A stretch of DNA of 64,000 bases from Catenovulum sp052056295 (GTDB lineage Bacteria > Pseudomonadota > Gammaproteobacteria > Enterobacterales > Alteromonadaceae): contig NZ_CP182493.1 of the NCBI RefSeq assembly GCF_052056295.1, forward strand, positions 2,542,001 to 2,606,000, written 5' to 3'. Position 1 is the stretch's first letter. Each line of letters begins with the position of its first letter. The position numbers and the translations under genes were made by a program. Below the pieces are notes generated by a model. The model was not told where the DNA came from. It worked only from the letters and a program-made list of their open reading frames with translations, and searched no databases. Shown here in pieces: positions 34,180-44,061 of this stretch.

Positions 34180-36135
34180 ATGCCGCTTCCGCTCAATGTG
34201 AATGTGCTACAACCAATTGACCGCCTAAAATTTTTTGTTGAGCGCCAATTAATTAAAGGTGCCGGTTACCAGTTGTTTGTGATAATTGGTGTGATTGCTT
34301 TGGTGTCTATGGTCGGTGGCTTTTTGTTGGCACCTATTAGTGGGCATGAAAGTAACTTAGCCGAGGATATTTGGTGGGCGTTTTTGCGTTTAACCGATCC
34401 GGGTTATTTAGGGGATGATGAAGGGGCGTGGAAGCGTATAGTCTCAACCTTATTAACCTTGTGTGGTTACGTACTGTTTATGGGTACGTTGGTTGCGATT
34501 ATGACTCGTTGGTTAATTGCCTTTATGGAGCGATTAGAGCAAGGTTTAACACCTGTTTCGATTAAACAGCATATCGTCATTTTAGGCATGAGCACTCGAG
34601 TTGTGCCTATTATTCGGGAATTATTGGGTGTTGAGGCTAATCGAACCTTTTATAAAAAGCAGCACAAAGATAAAAATCCAACTCTGGTGTTATTGGCCGA
34701 AGAAGCTAATGCAGTTATTCATCAACAATTATTAGCTGAAGTTTCACTGCCGGCTAAATGGTCGCGCCAATTGATTTTGCGTTCTGGTAATGCACTGCAA
34801 AGTGAAGCCATTCACAGAGCCGCTTGTTTGCAGGCTTCGGCAGTTATTTTATCGAACAAATACCAAAGATCAGATTCACTGGTTACGACAGATGTGGAAA
34901 CGATAAAAAGTTTATTAACCCTAAATGTATTGGCTAAAGGCGCAAACCAATTTCCGCGTTTAGTGGTTGAGCTAGACGATGTGCGCCATACCAAGCTGGC
35001 GAAAAAATCTTATGAAGGTCAAGCTAATATAGTTGTAACCGACCAAACCATTAGTCGATTAATGGCGCAATGTGCAGTCGCACCAAATTTGTTAAAGGTG
35101 TATACCCATTTACTCAATAGCCAAAATCAAGGGCGCTTTTTTATCAAAGACGCTAGTTCTCACATAGGGAAAACCCTAACAGAAGCGCGTTTGTACCACA
35201 AAAATGCCATTCTAGTTGGTTTTATAGACAAAACTAGCCAGAGCTTTAATTTGGCTGTGGGCGAACAAGCAAAACATCGCATTGTCCCAAGTGATAGCTT
35301 AGTTTATGTTGCATCGAATGTGAGCCAATTAGAGCCGACTATCCAGCCAGCGCGACCAAGCGTATTGCCAAAGAGAGCTAAAGCTCAATCCAACAATAAA
35401 GAGGTTAAACCGCGAAAAAAACTCTTGTTGTTAGGTTGGAACCGTCGTGTACCTAACATTATCCATGAGCTTGATAGTTACACTAATGAAAGTTTTGATG
35501 TGACTTTAGTCTCGACTATGTCTGCGCAAATACGTCAGCAAGAAATTAATAAATTGGGCAAATTCAGTTCACGCATCAATTTAACTTTACAAGAAGCTGA
35601 CTACATGATGGAAAACGAAGTTAGACAATTTAGTCCGCAGGAGCAGGACATTATCTTGTTGGTCTATAGTGATAGATTAGATTCTGCCGAAGAGGCGGAT
35701 GCGCGCGTATTAGTTGGTTCAATGGCGCTTGATGAAGTGCTAGAGCAATATCCAAACCGTCCACACGTATTGATTGAATTGAGCGATCCGTCAAATGAAA
35801 ACTTTTTGGAGCACTCTAAAACCGATACTTTTATTACGCCTTTATTGATGAGTCATTTGTTATCTCAAATTGCGTTAATTCCTGAGCATCAAATTTTGTT
35901 TGATACTTTAATGGAAGCAGAAGGAGTACAAATTTACCTTAAGCCACTGGGCAATTACACCGACAAACAAATGCTCAAAGTTGAAGAGTTACAGCCAATT
36001 GTTGAAAGCCATAACGAGTTGTTATTAGGTGTTTTCCAAGCTGAAGCGACTGAACAAACGATTTTACTCAACCCGGCAATTGAGCGAAGGATATCCTCGC
36101 TGTCGAACGATTTATTAATTGTGATAGGCGAATAA
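34180..36135 (+). CDS. CASTOR/POLLUX-related putative ion channel
   Basis: A 651-aa membrane protein. Two hydrophobic helices (YQLFVIIGVIALVSMVGGFLL and the LLTLCGYVLFMGTLVAIMTRWLIAF region) flank a pore-like loop (EDIWWAFLRLTDPGYLGD), and two cytosolic RCK-like NAD-binding regions follow (HIVILGMSTRVVPIIREL near 137; KLLLLGWNRRVPNIIHEL near 417). This is the layout of the CASTOR/POLLUX/SYM8 family (PF06241). The ATG at 34180 has AAAGGA 9 nt before. The ion and the ligand are not known. A terminator and then the tRNA gene follow. Confidence 0.85.
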   Translation: MPLPLNVNVLQPIDRLKFFVERQLIKGAGYQLFVIIGVIALVSMVGGFLLAPISGHESNLAEDIWWAFLRLTDPGYLGDDEGAWKRIVSTLLTLCGYVLFMGTLVAIMTRWLIAFMERLEQGLTPVSIKQHIVILGMSTRVVPIIRELLGVEANRTFYKKQHKDKNPTLVLLAEEANAVIHQQLLAEVSLPAKWSRQLILRSGNALQSEAIHRAACLQASAVILSNKYQRSDSLVTTDVETIKSLLTLNVLAKGANQFPRLVVELDDVRHTKLAKKSYEGQANIVVTDQTISRLMAQCAVAPNLLKVYTHLLNSQNQGRFFIKDASSHIGKTLTEARLYHKNAILVGFIDKTSQSFNLAVGEQAKHRIVPSDSLVYVASNVSQLEPTIQPARPSVLPKRAKAQSNNKEVKPRKKLLLLGWNRRVPNIIHELDSYTNESFDVTLVSTMSAQIRQQEINKLGKFSSRINLTLQEADYMMENEVRQFSPQEQDIILLVYSDRLDSAEEADARVLVGSMALDEVLEQYPNRPHVLIELSDPSNENFLEHSKTDTFITPLLMSHLLSQIALIPEHQILFDTLMEAEGVQIYLKPLGNYTDKQMLKVEELQPIVESHNELLLGVFQAEATEQTILLNPAIERRISSLSNDLLIVIGE

Positions 36136-36156
36136 ACGAATAAAAATTAAACATTT

Positions 36157-36190
36157 AAACTGTTAGCTGAAAAAATTGCTGGCAGTTTTT
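36157..36190 (+). terminator. Terminator after the channel gene
   Basis: AAACTGTTAGC pairs with GCTGGCAGTTT across an A-rich loop and is followed by TTTATTTA. Confidence 0.75.
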
Positions 36191-36223
36191 ATTTAGATAG
36201 CTAGAATCACAAGTCTGCATTGC

Positions 36224-36300
36224 GCGTCTGTAGCTCAGCTGGATAGAGTAGGTGGCTTCGAACCACTTGGTCGGGAGTTCGAATCTCTCCAGGCGCGCCA
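36224..36300 (+). tRNA. tRNA-Arg (anticodon TCG)
   Basis: A 77-nt cloverleaf. The acceptor GCGTCTG pairs with CAGGCGC (one G-T), the D arm is GCTC...GAGT, the anticodon stem GGTGG/CCACT closes the loop CTTCGAA (anticodon TCG, U33 in place), the T arm is GGGAG-TTCGAAT-CTCTC, then G and encoded CCA. It reads CGA (and perhaps other CGN) arginine codons. It stands alone and marks the border between conserved genes and the accessory stretch that follows. Confidence 0.95.
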
Positions 36301-36382
36301 TTTCTCTTCTTTGTTTAATATTCTGTTGTTTTTAATATATAGCACTATATTCTCGTATCCGTTAATTTGAATGAGAGGAAAC

Positions 36383-37717
36383 ATGGCGTTTATCAGATTC
36401 TTCAAACGAACAACTTTTCTATTCGTTTCTTTCATTTGTTTAATATCAGCTCAAGTTTTTGCTAGTTCAAACAACAATATTGTTGGTGTTTGGTCGGGGA
36501 TCGCTGCTTATCAACACGAAAAAACTCATGTTACTGTGGATATTAAAAATTCCGACAACGGTTTTACCGCATTAGTCTCTTTGCCTGACATTGGCGTTTC
36601 TAAATGGCCCGCTCATAAGGTTGAGTTAGATGGCAATAATCTCAAAATATTATTACCAGCAGATTCAGGCATGCAGCTGATTAAACTGACATTCAATGAA
36701 AGTCGTTTACATGGTTTATGGCAAGAAAATCGCTTTGAAGAAGATGCCAAAATTGATTTAGTTCGTACAGCGACTAAACCTGCGTTAAATGAGATTAACT
36801 TTTCAGTTGTTGGAAACGCGGGAAAGTTATCGGCTGCAATTGTCAAACCTGAGCAAACAGAATGCTCGCCTGCAGTGATTCTGTTGCATGGATCTGGTGC
36901 TCAACCTAAAGACAGCAATCGTTTTATTGCTGAGCAGTTTGCGATGAGAGGTGTCGCTGGCGTTATTTTTGACAAACGAGGGGTAGGTGAGTCTGCCGGT
37001 AATTTTTATCAAGCTTCATTTGATGATCTAGCTGATGATGCTATTAGCATTGCGACTTATTTACTTCAGCAACATTATATCTGTAGCGTGGGTTTTTGGG
37101 GACATAGCCAAGGTGGTTGGGTTGCTCCTTTAGCTGCTAAAAAATGGCCGAATACCCAGTTCGTAATTACTAGTTCAGGGCCATATGTTTCACCCAGCAC
37201 TGAAGCTGAATGGGGATTTGTTTACCCGTTACAATCGGCAGGTTTTGCTCTGTCAGCAATTGAAAACACGCGCGAGATCGTCCGTTCATGGCATCAAAGT
37301 TTGAGAACGGGCCAATCTACATCATTTGATAATTTGCTGCAGAAACACTCTAAATCGGATTGGTATCAGGTTAGTGATTTAGATTCGTTAACCAAGGTAG
37401 ATTCTCAGTTTATTGATCATTATCTTAAATTCATGGATTACGACCCTATTCCAATAATCAATAGTTTGGATGTGCCGATATTGTCTATTTTTGCAATGCA
37501 AGACGAAAGTATCGATAGCAGAGAATCGGTTAAAATATTGCACAAATTAATGCTCACCAAACAAAATTTGAAGATAAAAATTTATGATAATTATAACCAT
37601 GCTATTCGTGCTCTTGGTGAAAACAGTAAGAAGCTACGTTTTCCAAATTATCCAGTTGATTATTTTCAAGTGCAGATTGATTTCGTTAAATCAATAATTA
37701 ACAACAAGCTTCAATAG
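36383..37717 (+). CDS. Secreted alpha/beta hydrolase
   Basis: A 444-aa exported protein: signal peptide ending SAQVFA, an N-terminal beta domain (about 25-140, VGVWSGIAAYQ, similar to the DUF-type lid domains of such hydrolases) and an alpha/beta-hydrolase domain (about 150-444). The latter has HGSGAQ near 170, GVIFDKRGVGESAG near 195 and the nucleophile elbow GFWGHSQGGWVAP near 240. The acid and His are likely in DESIDSRES and NHAIRAL near the end. The ATG at 36383 is chosen because the upstream in-frame ATG is followed by AGAGGA, a good ribosome-binding site for it. The substrate is unknown; a serine esterase or peptidase is likely. Confidence 0.82.
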   Translation: MAFIRFFKRTTFLFVSFICLISAQVFASSNNNIVGVWSGIAAYQHEKTHVTVDIKNSDNGFTALVSLPDIGVSKWPAHKVELDGNNLKILLPADSGMQLIKLTFNESRLHGLWQENRFEEDAKIDLVRTATKPALNEINFSVVGNAGKLSAAIVKPEQTECSPAVILLHGSGAQPKDSNRFIAEQFAMRGVAGVIFDKRGVGESAGNFYQASFDDLADDAISIATYLLQQHYICSVGFWGHSQGGWVAPLAAKKWPNTQFVITSSGPYVSPSTEAEWGFVYPLQSAGFALSAIENTREIVRSWHQSLRTGQSTSFDNLLQKHSKSDWYQVSDLDSLTKVDSQFIDHYLKFMDYDPIPIINSLDVPILSIFAMQDESIDSRESVKILHKLMLTKQNLKIKIYDNYNHAIRALGENSKKLRFPNYPVDYFQVQIDFVKSIINNKLQ

Positions 37718-37807
37718 TGTAGATTTTACTGAGTGGTTTACCGACCTTTGTATGAATACTAACTTTGGTCACCCTGCATGTGGTAGTTCGTTTTAGGTGG
37801 AATAGAT

Positions 37808-38515
37808 TTGCTAGAAATTCTAATTGTAAATTGCCTATTGTTTTTAGGCGCTTTTGTCCAAGGCATTATTGGTTATGGTTTGGGTATATTAAGTGTACCG
37901 CTGATCTTTATGGTTATGCCGCAGATGATCCCCGCACCTATGATTTTGAATTCGATCTTTTTGTGTTGGATAATCGCGCGTGACAATAAAAGTTATATCG
38001 ACCGCAATATTCTCAAGTGGCCGATTGTTGGTGCGTTAGTTGGTACTGCCACTGCGGCAAGTGTGTTGGCCGGTCTTGAAGAGCGCACTTTTGCTTTAAT
38101 GTTTTCAACCATGCTGTTGATATTGATTAGTTTGTCGCTGATGAAACTCAAGTTGCCAATCAATGGCACATCAGGTGTGATAGCCGGGTTCTTTTCTGCT
38201 GTATCAGGCACTATTACCGCAATTGGCGGGCCGCCAATTGCTTTGCTGTGGCAAAACTTATTGCCGCAAACCATACGCGCCAATATGTCAGTATTTTTTA
38301 TCTGCTCCAGTATTATTGCGCTAACCGCTTTGGCGATTATTGGCAAGTTTGGTTGGGCCGAAATTAAGTTATCCGCTTTTACTTTGCCTGGGGTGTTTTT
38401 AGGTTTCTATTCGTCACGCCTTATTATTAATAAAATTCCAGCAAAACAAGTGCGTTATGGCATTTTAGCTATGAGTACAATTTCGAGTTTGATGCTGTTT
38501 TATAAATACCTTTGA
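37808..38515 (+). CDS. TauE/SafE (TSUP) family membrane transporter
   Basis: A 235-aa membrane protein of the sulfite exporter TauE/SafE family with seven or eight hydrophobic segments. GAFVQGIIGYGLGI at the N-terminus and AVSGTITAIGGPPIALLW near residue 133 are the two internal repeat motifs of the family. It starts with TTG with GGTGGA 6 nt before it. Known members move sulfoacetate, sulfite or other organosulfur anions; the substrate here is not predictable. It is not clearly linked to either neighbour. Confidence 0.85.
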   Translation: MLEILIVNCLLFLGAFVQGIIGYGLGILSVPLIFMVMPQMIPAPMILNSIFLCWIIARDNKSYIDRNILKWPIVGALVGTATAASVLAGLEERTFALMFSTMLLILISLSLMKLKLPINGTSGVIAGFFSAVSGTITAIGGPPIALLWQNLLPQTIRANMSVFFICSSIIALTALAIIGKFGWAEIKLSAFTLPGVFLGFYSSRLIINKIPAKQVRYGILAMSTISSLMLFYKYL

Positions 38516-38627
38516 TTATCAATTAATTCATATTATTTAATGACTAAATAATTTGGCTTTTGCGCAAGATAAATTTATTATACATGGTTGAAATTTAAGC
38601 TTTATCACAACAATTTGGATATGGAAA

Positions 38628-39515
38628 ATGAAAAAAAATAATAGGAATGGACTATTAGTCGCAGGCCTTATTTCTGTTTTATCAGCCTGTGGTGGCGGTG
38701 GTTCTTCATCGACGCCAGATCAGCCAAATGGTGGCGGGTCTAACGGTGGTTCAAACAAAGTTAAATTAGTTGGTGTTTTAACCGACAGCCCAATCAACAA
38801 TATCAGTTATCAAACCTCTTCGGGCCTATCTGGAAAAACCAACCAAAGCGGTGAATTTAATTATCATGCCGATGATTCTATTACTTTTAGTCTGGGCAGT
38901 ATAGAGTTTCCTGATATTCAAGCTCAGGCTTTATTGACGCCACTAGAACTAATGGAAACACGAGATGTTAACGCTGTAAAGGTTGTTAATTTACTGCGAC
39001 TACTACAAACGCTTGATAATGATAACCAGCCAAACAATGGGATTGATATTTCAGAAACGACGATTGCCGCTATTGAGCAAGCTCAAATCAACTTCCAGGA
39101 CTTTGATACTCCGATTACAAATTTTGCGCAGTTGAGTCAAATTGACTCGGTATTAGCTACCTTTGAAGGTGGCAAGAGTTTAATCGAGCAGCAAGCCGCG
39201 ATTGAACATTTTGTTGGCACTTTAGCAAGCTTTGATGATTTTGATTTAGACATGGATGGTATTCCAAATAATCAAGACGATGACGATGATGGAGATGGGG
39301 TAGCCGATACATTAGATCTATTCCCATTACAGTATTCTGAAAGTACAGACTTTGACCAAGATGGTATTGGTGACTTTACCGATACAGATGATGACAATGA
39401 TGGTATAGACGACGATTCTGATTCAGTCACCCGTATGTTGATTGAATGGGAAAACAGCTCGAGCAATTTGTCGAATACATGGTTAGACACAAGACTCAAA
39501 CACTATTTGCTTTAG
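38628..39515 (+). pseudogene. N-terminal part of frameshifted PKD/propeller surface lipoprotein
   Basis: The lipoprotein signal peptide ends LISVLSAC, followed by a Gly/Ser linker and a domain with LTDSPINNISYQTSSGLSGKTNQSGEFNY, which resembles a carboxypeptidase-regulatory-like fold. Thrombospondin-type-3-like calcium repeats come next (DMDGIPNNQDDDDDGDGVADT and DFDQDGIGDFTDTDDDNDGIDD). After DSVTRMLIEWENSSSNLS the frame breaks and ends at 39515, whereas the downstream frame continues the protein with EYMVRHKTQTLFALDANNSALFAYD. One missing base within 39447-39513 would join them into a protein of about 1795 aa. It may be a real mutation or a sequencing error, so treat it as one broken gene with the next entry. 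Confidence 0.7.
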
Positions 39516-42500
39516 ATGCAAACAATAGTGCCTTGTTTGCCTATGACATCACCACAGGCAAACAAATTAGCAAAAAGACCTTTGATTTTACCCCTTCTCG
39601 AATGCAAGTTTCAGACGATAAACAAACCATTTATGTTGTGGTTGTTGAAGAGTTTGCGGATTACAACGTATCAGGGACGAGCCACTTACACGCGTTTAAA
39701 GTTGATACATTGGAGAAAATAAATTCCTATTCGTTGCCGTTTGAAATGCGTGCTTTTGCAATGTTTGACAACAATAGATTAATCGCTGAAAAAGGTGACT
39801 ATAACGGCGTAGTTTTATTTGATTTAGCGACAGGATTGCAAATAGGACAACGCATTAATCAATATTCAATTGATAAAATTGTTAAGAAGAGCGATAGCCA
39901 AGTTTATTTATTCGATTACAGCTCAATTATTCTACTCAATGTAACCGCTAGTGGTTTGCAGCAAGTTTCTGACTCTTATACTTATTGGAGTAGTAGTAAT
40001 GCATGGGTATTACCGAATTTTGAGCATGCCATTAGTCGATATGGCGATGTGTATAGTTTGGAAGCCGGCTCGATAGTTAGTTCTATCTCGGTGCAAAATA
40101 TTGTTGATGTGTCGGTGGATGAATCGCAGAATTTAGTTGCGATAACCAGTGCAAATGGTTCGGTTACATTGTTAAACGCAGAATCAAATGAAGCATTTAA
40201 GGTATTAACCGTAGCTGGAGAGCCAATAATCTACACTATGGATCAGTACTTTAGTTACGCAGTCACCTTACAGGGTGGTAAGCTGTATACAGTCAAACAG
40301 AATCACCCTTGTTTGAGTTGCTCAACTAACACAACGCCTGTGGCAAATTATACTTACACGCCAAGTGCAGGTGATACAGGTGAAACTTATGTATTTGATG
40401 CAAGCTCAACTGTGGATGCTGACAACAACCCTTTGACATATCGTTGGGATATAAACAACGACGGTGTTTGGGAAACTGCGTATTCTAGCCAAGTGACTTT
40501 CGAACATAGATTTCCATTAGCCGGCAGTAAATTTGTAAAACTTGGAGTAAAAGATCAGTTTGGCGCTGTAGCAGAAAAAGTATTAACTTTTGATGTTGCT
40601 CAAGGTATCACTAGCCCGATAGCTATTACCGATGCAACTGCCAATCAATTTGATTTTAGTGCAAGTTATGCAGTATTCGACCAGCAAAGACAGCTAGCTT
40701 ATGTGTTGTCAGTTGAAGACAAAAAAGTTATTCAGATTAATTTACAAACAGGTATGGCTGAGCAGTACTTGCCTGTGTATGGGCAGCCTCGTGCGATAAG
40801 TATTGATCCAAGTAATCAAACTTTGTTTGTTATCTCTGCGGAAACTAATTCTTACTGTTATTCTGACGGTTTAACTCAATATATAGCCAAAATAGACTTA
40901 TCTAATTTTAGCGAGGTTAAACTGCATCCGACTCATGGCTGTATTGAAGACATTGATGCAGTCACTAAAGATCTGTTAGTTATTTCAGACGATTCCAACA
41001 ATGAAGTAATAGCGTTAGATTTTTCGCAAGACGAAGTTAAATCAACTACTTTAGATGTTCCACAAGTCTATTCGAGTCACGTCCTTGTTGATGCAGCTAA
41101 CAATCAGTTACTTATCACAGGTTGGCGGGAAGTTAACTACTACACTATCAATGGCAATCAAGTTAGCCTAAGTTCGACTGTTAGTTTGTCAGAATCAATT
41201 GATGATGTAGCTATAATTTCTGATTTGGGTAACTATGTTGCGTCAAATTATGGAGAAATATTCACGAAAGCAGGTTTTTCTCGAATTTTTCAGATTGACT
41301 CGAACATTTCGTATAGTGCTCAACGCGCTGTGGCGTTTGATGATGCTAACTCACTTGTATTTGCTCACACTGATAGTGGGGTAATTAGTTATTTCAATAC
41401 CAAAGGTCAAATTGAGTTAGATGCATTAACTTTTAATAGCAACTTATATCCGCAGAATATGGCTATCATAGGTGAAAAAATTTACCTATTAGCGAATAAC
41501 AATAATTCAGGCAGTCAGCTTGTTACCTTTGACCACCCATGTACTACATGTGGCATCAGCACTGAACCAATGGCAGATTTTACTTATACACCAGCAAGTA
41601 TGGGGACGACAGCAGATGAATTTGAATTTAATGCGTCGGCTAGTTCAGATGCTGAAGATGATGCAACAAAACTTCAATATCGCTGGGATATTGATAATGA
41701 TGGTGAATGGGATAGCGAGTTTTTAACAACCGCATCTTTTAAGCATAAGTTTTTTGTTCCGGGTAGTAAAAGCGTTAAGTTACAAGTGCGTGACAGCTCA
41801 GGTTTAACAGCAGAAAAAACTTTAAGTTTCTCGATAGAGCAAGGTCAAATCGCAGCAACAGCAGTGACCGACTCAACGGCTAATCTGCTTGACTACACGC
41901 CAACAGATACTTTGTTGGAGCCAAGTCGAGGCAAAATCTTCAACACGGATGCGGTCAATAATAGGCTGTACACTGTGGATTTGGCGACGGGTAAAACTGA
42001 AAGCTATTTTGATTTTGCCTACAAGCCAGAAAGCTTAGCTTTGTCTAACGACAATAACACGCTGTACGTATCTTTGGCTGTACAAGAGCACAGTCCATAT
42101 TGGTGGGATGAAGACCAGTATGGTTATATTGCTGTGATTGATCTCACTACAAATACACTTATCAACAGTTTTAAAATTAATGTCGATCCATACGATATCG
42201 CAATTACAAAAGACAATAGATTGTTAGTATCTCCAGGCTCAGGCCAATGGGGTGATTTGCATATGTACAATCCAAGCACAGGTTCAGAAGTTACCAGTGC
42301 AGGTTCAATTTATCATTTGTCGTCAATATTGTTGAATGAACAAAAAGATAAAGCAGTTGTGTATGACCATAACTCGATAGATGTTTTCAGCTTGTCTAGC
42401 TCAAGCATCAGCCAGACTAGTGGCTATATTTCAAATTATTATGCTCAAGGATTTGCTCAGTTAATCTCGGGTGGTTCGCATATGGTTAATGCGCTCGGGC

Positions 42501-44014
42501 AAATAGCTGAGATATCAGATTTTTCAGTGGTTGCTCAATTAGATGCTAGCTATTCATCCGCTATAGTTGCTGTTGCTGAAGATACAACAAACGGCTTGTT
42601 GTTTGTATTGAAAGGCTCAGAGTTGATTACCTATAACACCAGCAGCTGGTTGGAAATATCACGACAAAATGTTGTACAGGCTGAGTGGGTATCTTTCTAT
42701 AACGATAAACTGTATATCATAGAAAATAGCTTTGGCAGTTATAGCTTGTCTGAGTTAGACCACCCATGTGCGGATTGTGCGAATAATACAATACCGGATT
42801 CGGTATTTACTTATACTCCAGAAGTTGATGGAACAACGGCTGACACCTACGTATTTGACGGAAGTAATAGTCAAGATGCTGATGACGATGACGTTCTACA
42901 ATATCGTTGGGATGTTGATGGTGACGGTGTTTGGGATAGTGAATTTTTAACTTCGACTACCTATGAACACCAATATTTGTTAAATGGCAGTTATGTAGTA
43001 TCTCTTCAGGTGAAAGATTCTAAGGGTTATACACATATCAGCAAACAAACTGTGACAGTGGCCTTTGGCGCTTTATCTGGTCAGGAAATAAATGATAGTC
43101 CAGCCTATCATTTATCGGGTAATCTTCAAGATGCGGTATATGTTGAAGCTACAGATACAGTTTATTACATCAGCCCTGAAGACAACACTGTCTATTTGAT
43201 GAACTTTTCTGATGTGCAATTAACCAAATCTTTCCAATTAGCTTATCCCCCAGAGGCGATAACTATGTCTCCAGATGGGACAAAAGTTTATGTTGCTATG
43301 ATTGTTCAAGCACATAGCTGTTGTTGGCAGGAAGATGAGCAATACGGTTATATCGCTGTTTTTGACACTGCATCTGAATCTATGAACAACTTGTATCGAG
43401 TAAATATAGACCCTTTCGATATCTTGGTAGATAGTCGAAATAAACTTTATATTAGTTCGGGTTCAGGCCAATGGACAAACTTTAATGCTTACAATGCTGA
43501 GACTGGTAGTTTGATAGCTCAAAGTTTTATTCGACATAGATCTTATATCGCTATGCACCCAACTGAAAACTGGATTTTTGCAGCAGACACTGATCTGTCT
43601 CCATCAGATATTGAAAAATTTACCATTAGCGGTTCTGGTACATCAAGTATCATAGCAGCCGGTGATTCTCCTTATCACGGCGACTATCGTATGAGTGGTG
43701 GTGTTTGGACCAGCGCAGATGGAACGTACGTTATTACCAGAGGTGGTGATATCTTTTTGGCATCAGATATGACTTATGTACAAGGTTTAACTGGTTCAGG
43801 TGTGCGTATCAGAGATGCTGTGTTTAATTTGAGCGAAAAGAGAGTGACTGTTGCGACAGATGATGGCTACGCGACAACTTATTCTACTGAAGATTGGTCG
43901 GAAGTTTCGTCGACATTTGTCGACCAGTATGCGAATTTGATTAAAGTTATTGAAAACCAAACAAGTGGTAAACGTTTGGTGTTTAGTAGTGTGTCAGTTA
44001 CTGCACTAGATTAA
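39446..44014 (+). CDS. C-terminal part of PKD/beta-propeller surface protein (three modules)
   Basis: A 1522-aa open frame whose ATG at 39446 is probably not a real start: it lies inside the overlap with the preceding lipoprotein frame and has no ribosome-binding site. It consists of propeller-like repeats (YVTN/DUF-type: TIYVVVVEEF, TLFVISAETN, TLYVSLAVQEH) and three modules. Each module starts with H-P-C-x-x-C, then a PKD domain (YTPSAGDTGETYVFDASSTVDAD, YRWDINNDGVWETAYSS), then a propeller of about 310 aa. The HPC codons begin at 40304, 41534 and 42761, so the period is 410 and 409 residues. GSGQWGDLHMYNPSTGSEV and GSGQWTNFNAYNAETGSLI show the module homology. Likely cell-surface adhesion or glycan binding, inferred from architecture only. 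Confidence 0.75.
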   Translation: MGKQLEQFVEYMVRHKTQTLFALDANNSALFAYDITTGKQISKKTFDFTPSRMQVSDDKQTIYVVVVEEFADYNVSGTSHLHAFKVDTLEKINSYSLPFEMRAFAMFDNNRLIAEKGDYNGVVLFDLATGLQIGQRINQYSIDKIVKKSDSQVYLFDYSSIILLNVTASGLQQVSDSYTYWSSSNAWVLPNFEHAISRYGDVYSLEAGSIVSSISVQNIVDVSVDESQNLVAITSANGSVTLLNAESNEAFKVLTVAGEPIIYTMDQYFSYAVTLQGGKLYTVKQNHPCLSCSTNTTPVANYTYTPSAGDTGETYVFDASSTVDADNNPLTYRWDINNDGVWETAYSSQVTFEHRFPLAGSKFVKLGVKDQFGAVAEKVLTFDVAQGITSPIAITDATANQFDFSASYAVFDQQRQLAYVLSVEDKKVIQINLQTGMAEQYLPVYGQPRAISIDPSNQTLFVISAETNSYCYSDGLTQYIAKIDLSNFSEVKLHPTHGCIEDIDAVTKDLLVISDDSNNEVIALDFSQDEVKSTTLDVPQVYSSHVLVDAANNQLLITGWREVNYYTINGNQVSLSSTVSLSESIDDVAIISDLGNYVASNYGEIFTKAGFSRIFQIDSNISYSAQRAVAFDDANSLVFAHTDSGVISYFNTKGQIELDALTFNSNLYPQNMAIIGEKIYLLANNNNSGSQLVTFDHPCTTCGISTEPMADFTYTPASMGTTADEFEFNASASSDAEDDATKLQYRWDIDNDGEWDSEFLTTASFKHKFFVPGSKSVKLQVRDSSGLTAEKTLSFSIEQGQIAATAVTDSTANLLDYTPTDTLLEPSRGKIFNTDAVNNRLYTVDLATGKTESYFDFAYKPESLALSNDNNTLYVSLAVQEHSPYWWDEDQYGYIAVIDLTTNTLINSFKINVDPYDIAITKDNRLLVSPGSGQWGDLHMYNPSTGSEVTSAGSIYHLSSILLNEQKDKAVVYDHNSIDVFSLSSSSISQTSGYISNYYAQGFAQLISGGSHMVNALGQIAEISDFSVVAQLDASYSSAIVAVAEDTTNGLLFVLKGSELITYNTSSWLEISRQNVVQAEWVSFYNDKLYIIENSFGSYSLSELDHPCADCANNTIPDSVFTYTPEVDGTTADTYVFDGSNSQDADDDDVLQYRWDVDGDGVWDSEFLTSTTYEHQYLLNGSYVVSLQVKDSKGYTHISKQTVTVAFGALSGQEINDSPAYHLSGNLQDAVYVEATDTVYYISPEDNTVYLMNFSDVQLTKSFQLAYPPEAITMSPDGTKVYVAMIVQAHSCCWQEDEQYGYIAVFDTASESMNNLYRVNIDPFDILVDSRNKLYISSGSGQWTNFNAYNAETGSLIAQSFIRHRSYIAMHPTENWIFAADTDLSPSDIEKFTISGSGTSSIIAAGDSPYHGDYRMSGGVWTSADGTYVITRGGDIFLASDMTYVQGLTGSGVRIRDAVFNLSEKRVTVATDDGYATTYSTEDWSEVSSTFVDQYANLIKVIENQTSGKRLVFSSVSVTALD

Positions 44015-44026
44015 ATACTTAAAATA

Positions 44027-44055
44027 AAGCGACAGATAAAATATATCTGTCGCTT
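44027..44055. terminator. Convergent terminator between PKD protein and pectate lyase
   Basis: A 12-bp perfect stem AAGCGACAGATA/TATCTGTCGCTT with a 5-nt loop between two converging genes; the pyrimidine-rich CCTTCTTT lies to the right and TTTATTTTAAG to the left on the minus strand. Confidence 0.85.
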
Positions 44056-44061
44056 CCTTCT

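Noticed and set aside
39420..39515. Programmed -1 frameshift in the PKD protein gene
   Set aside because: GGGAAAAC is present, but the zero-frame codons TGG-GAA-AAC do not form an X-XXY-YYZ slip site, and no strong downstream structure was seen. A simple indel is more likely.
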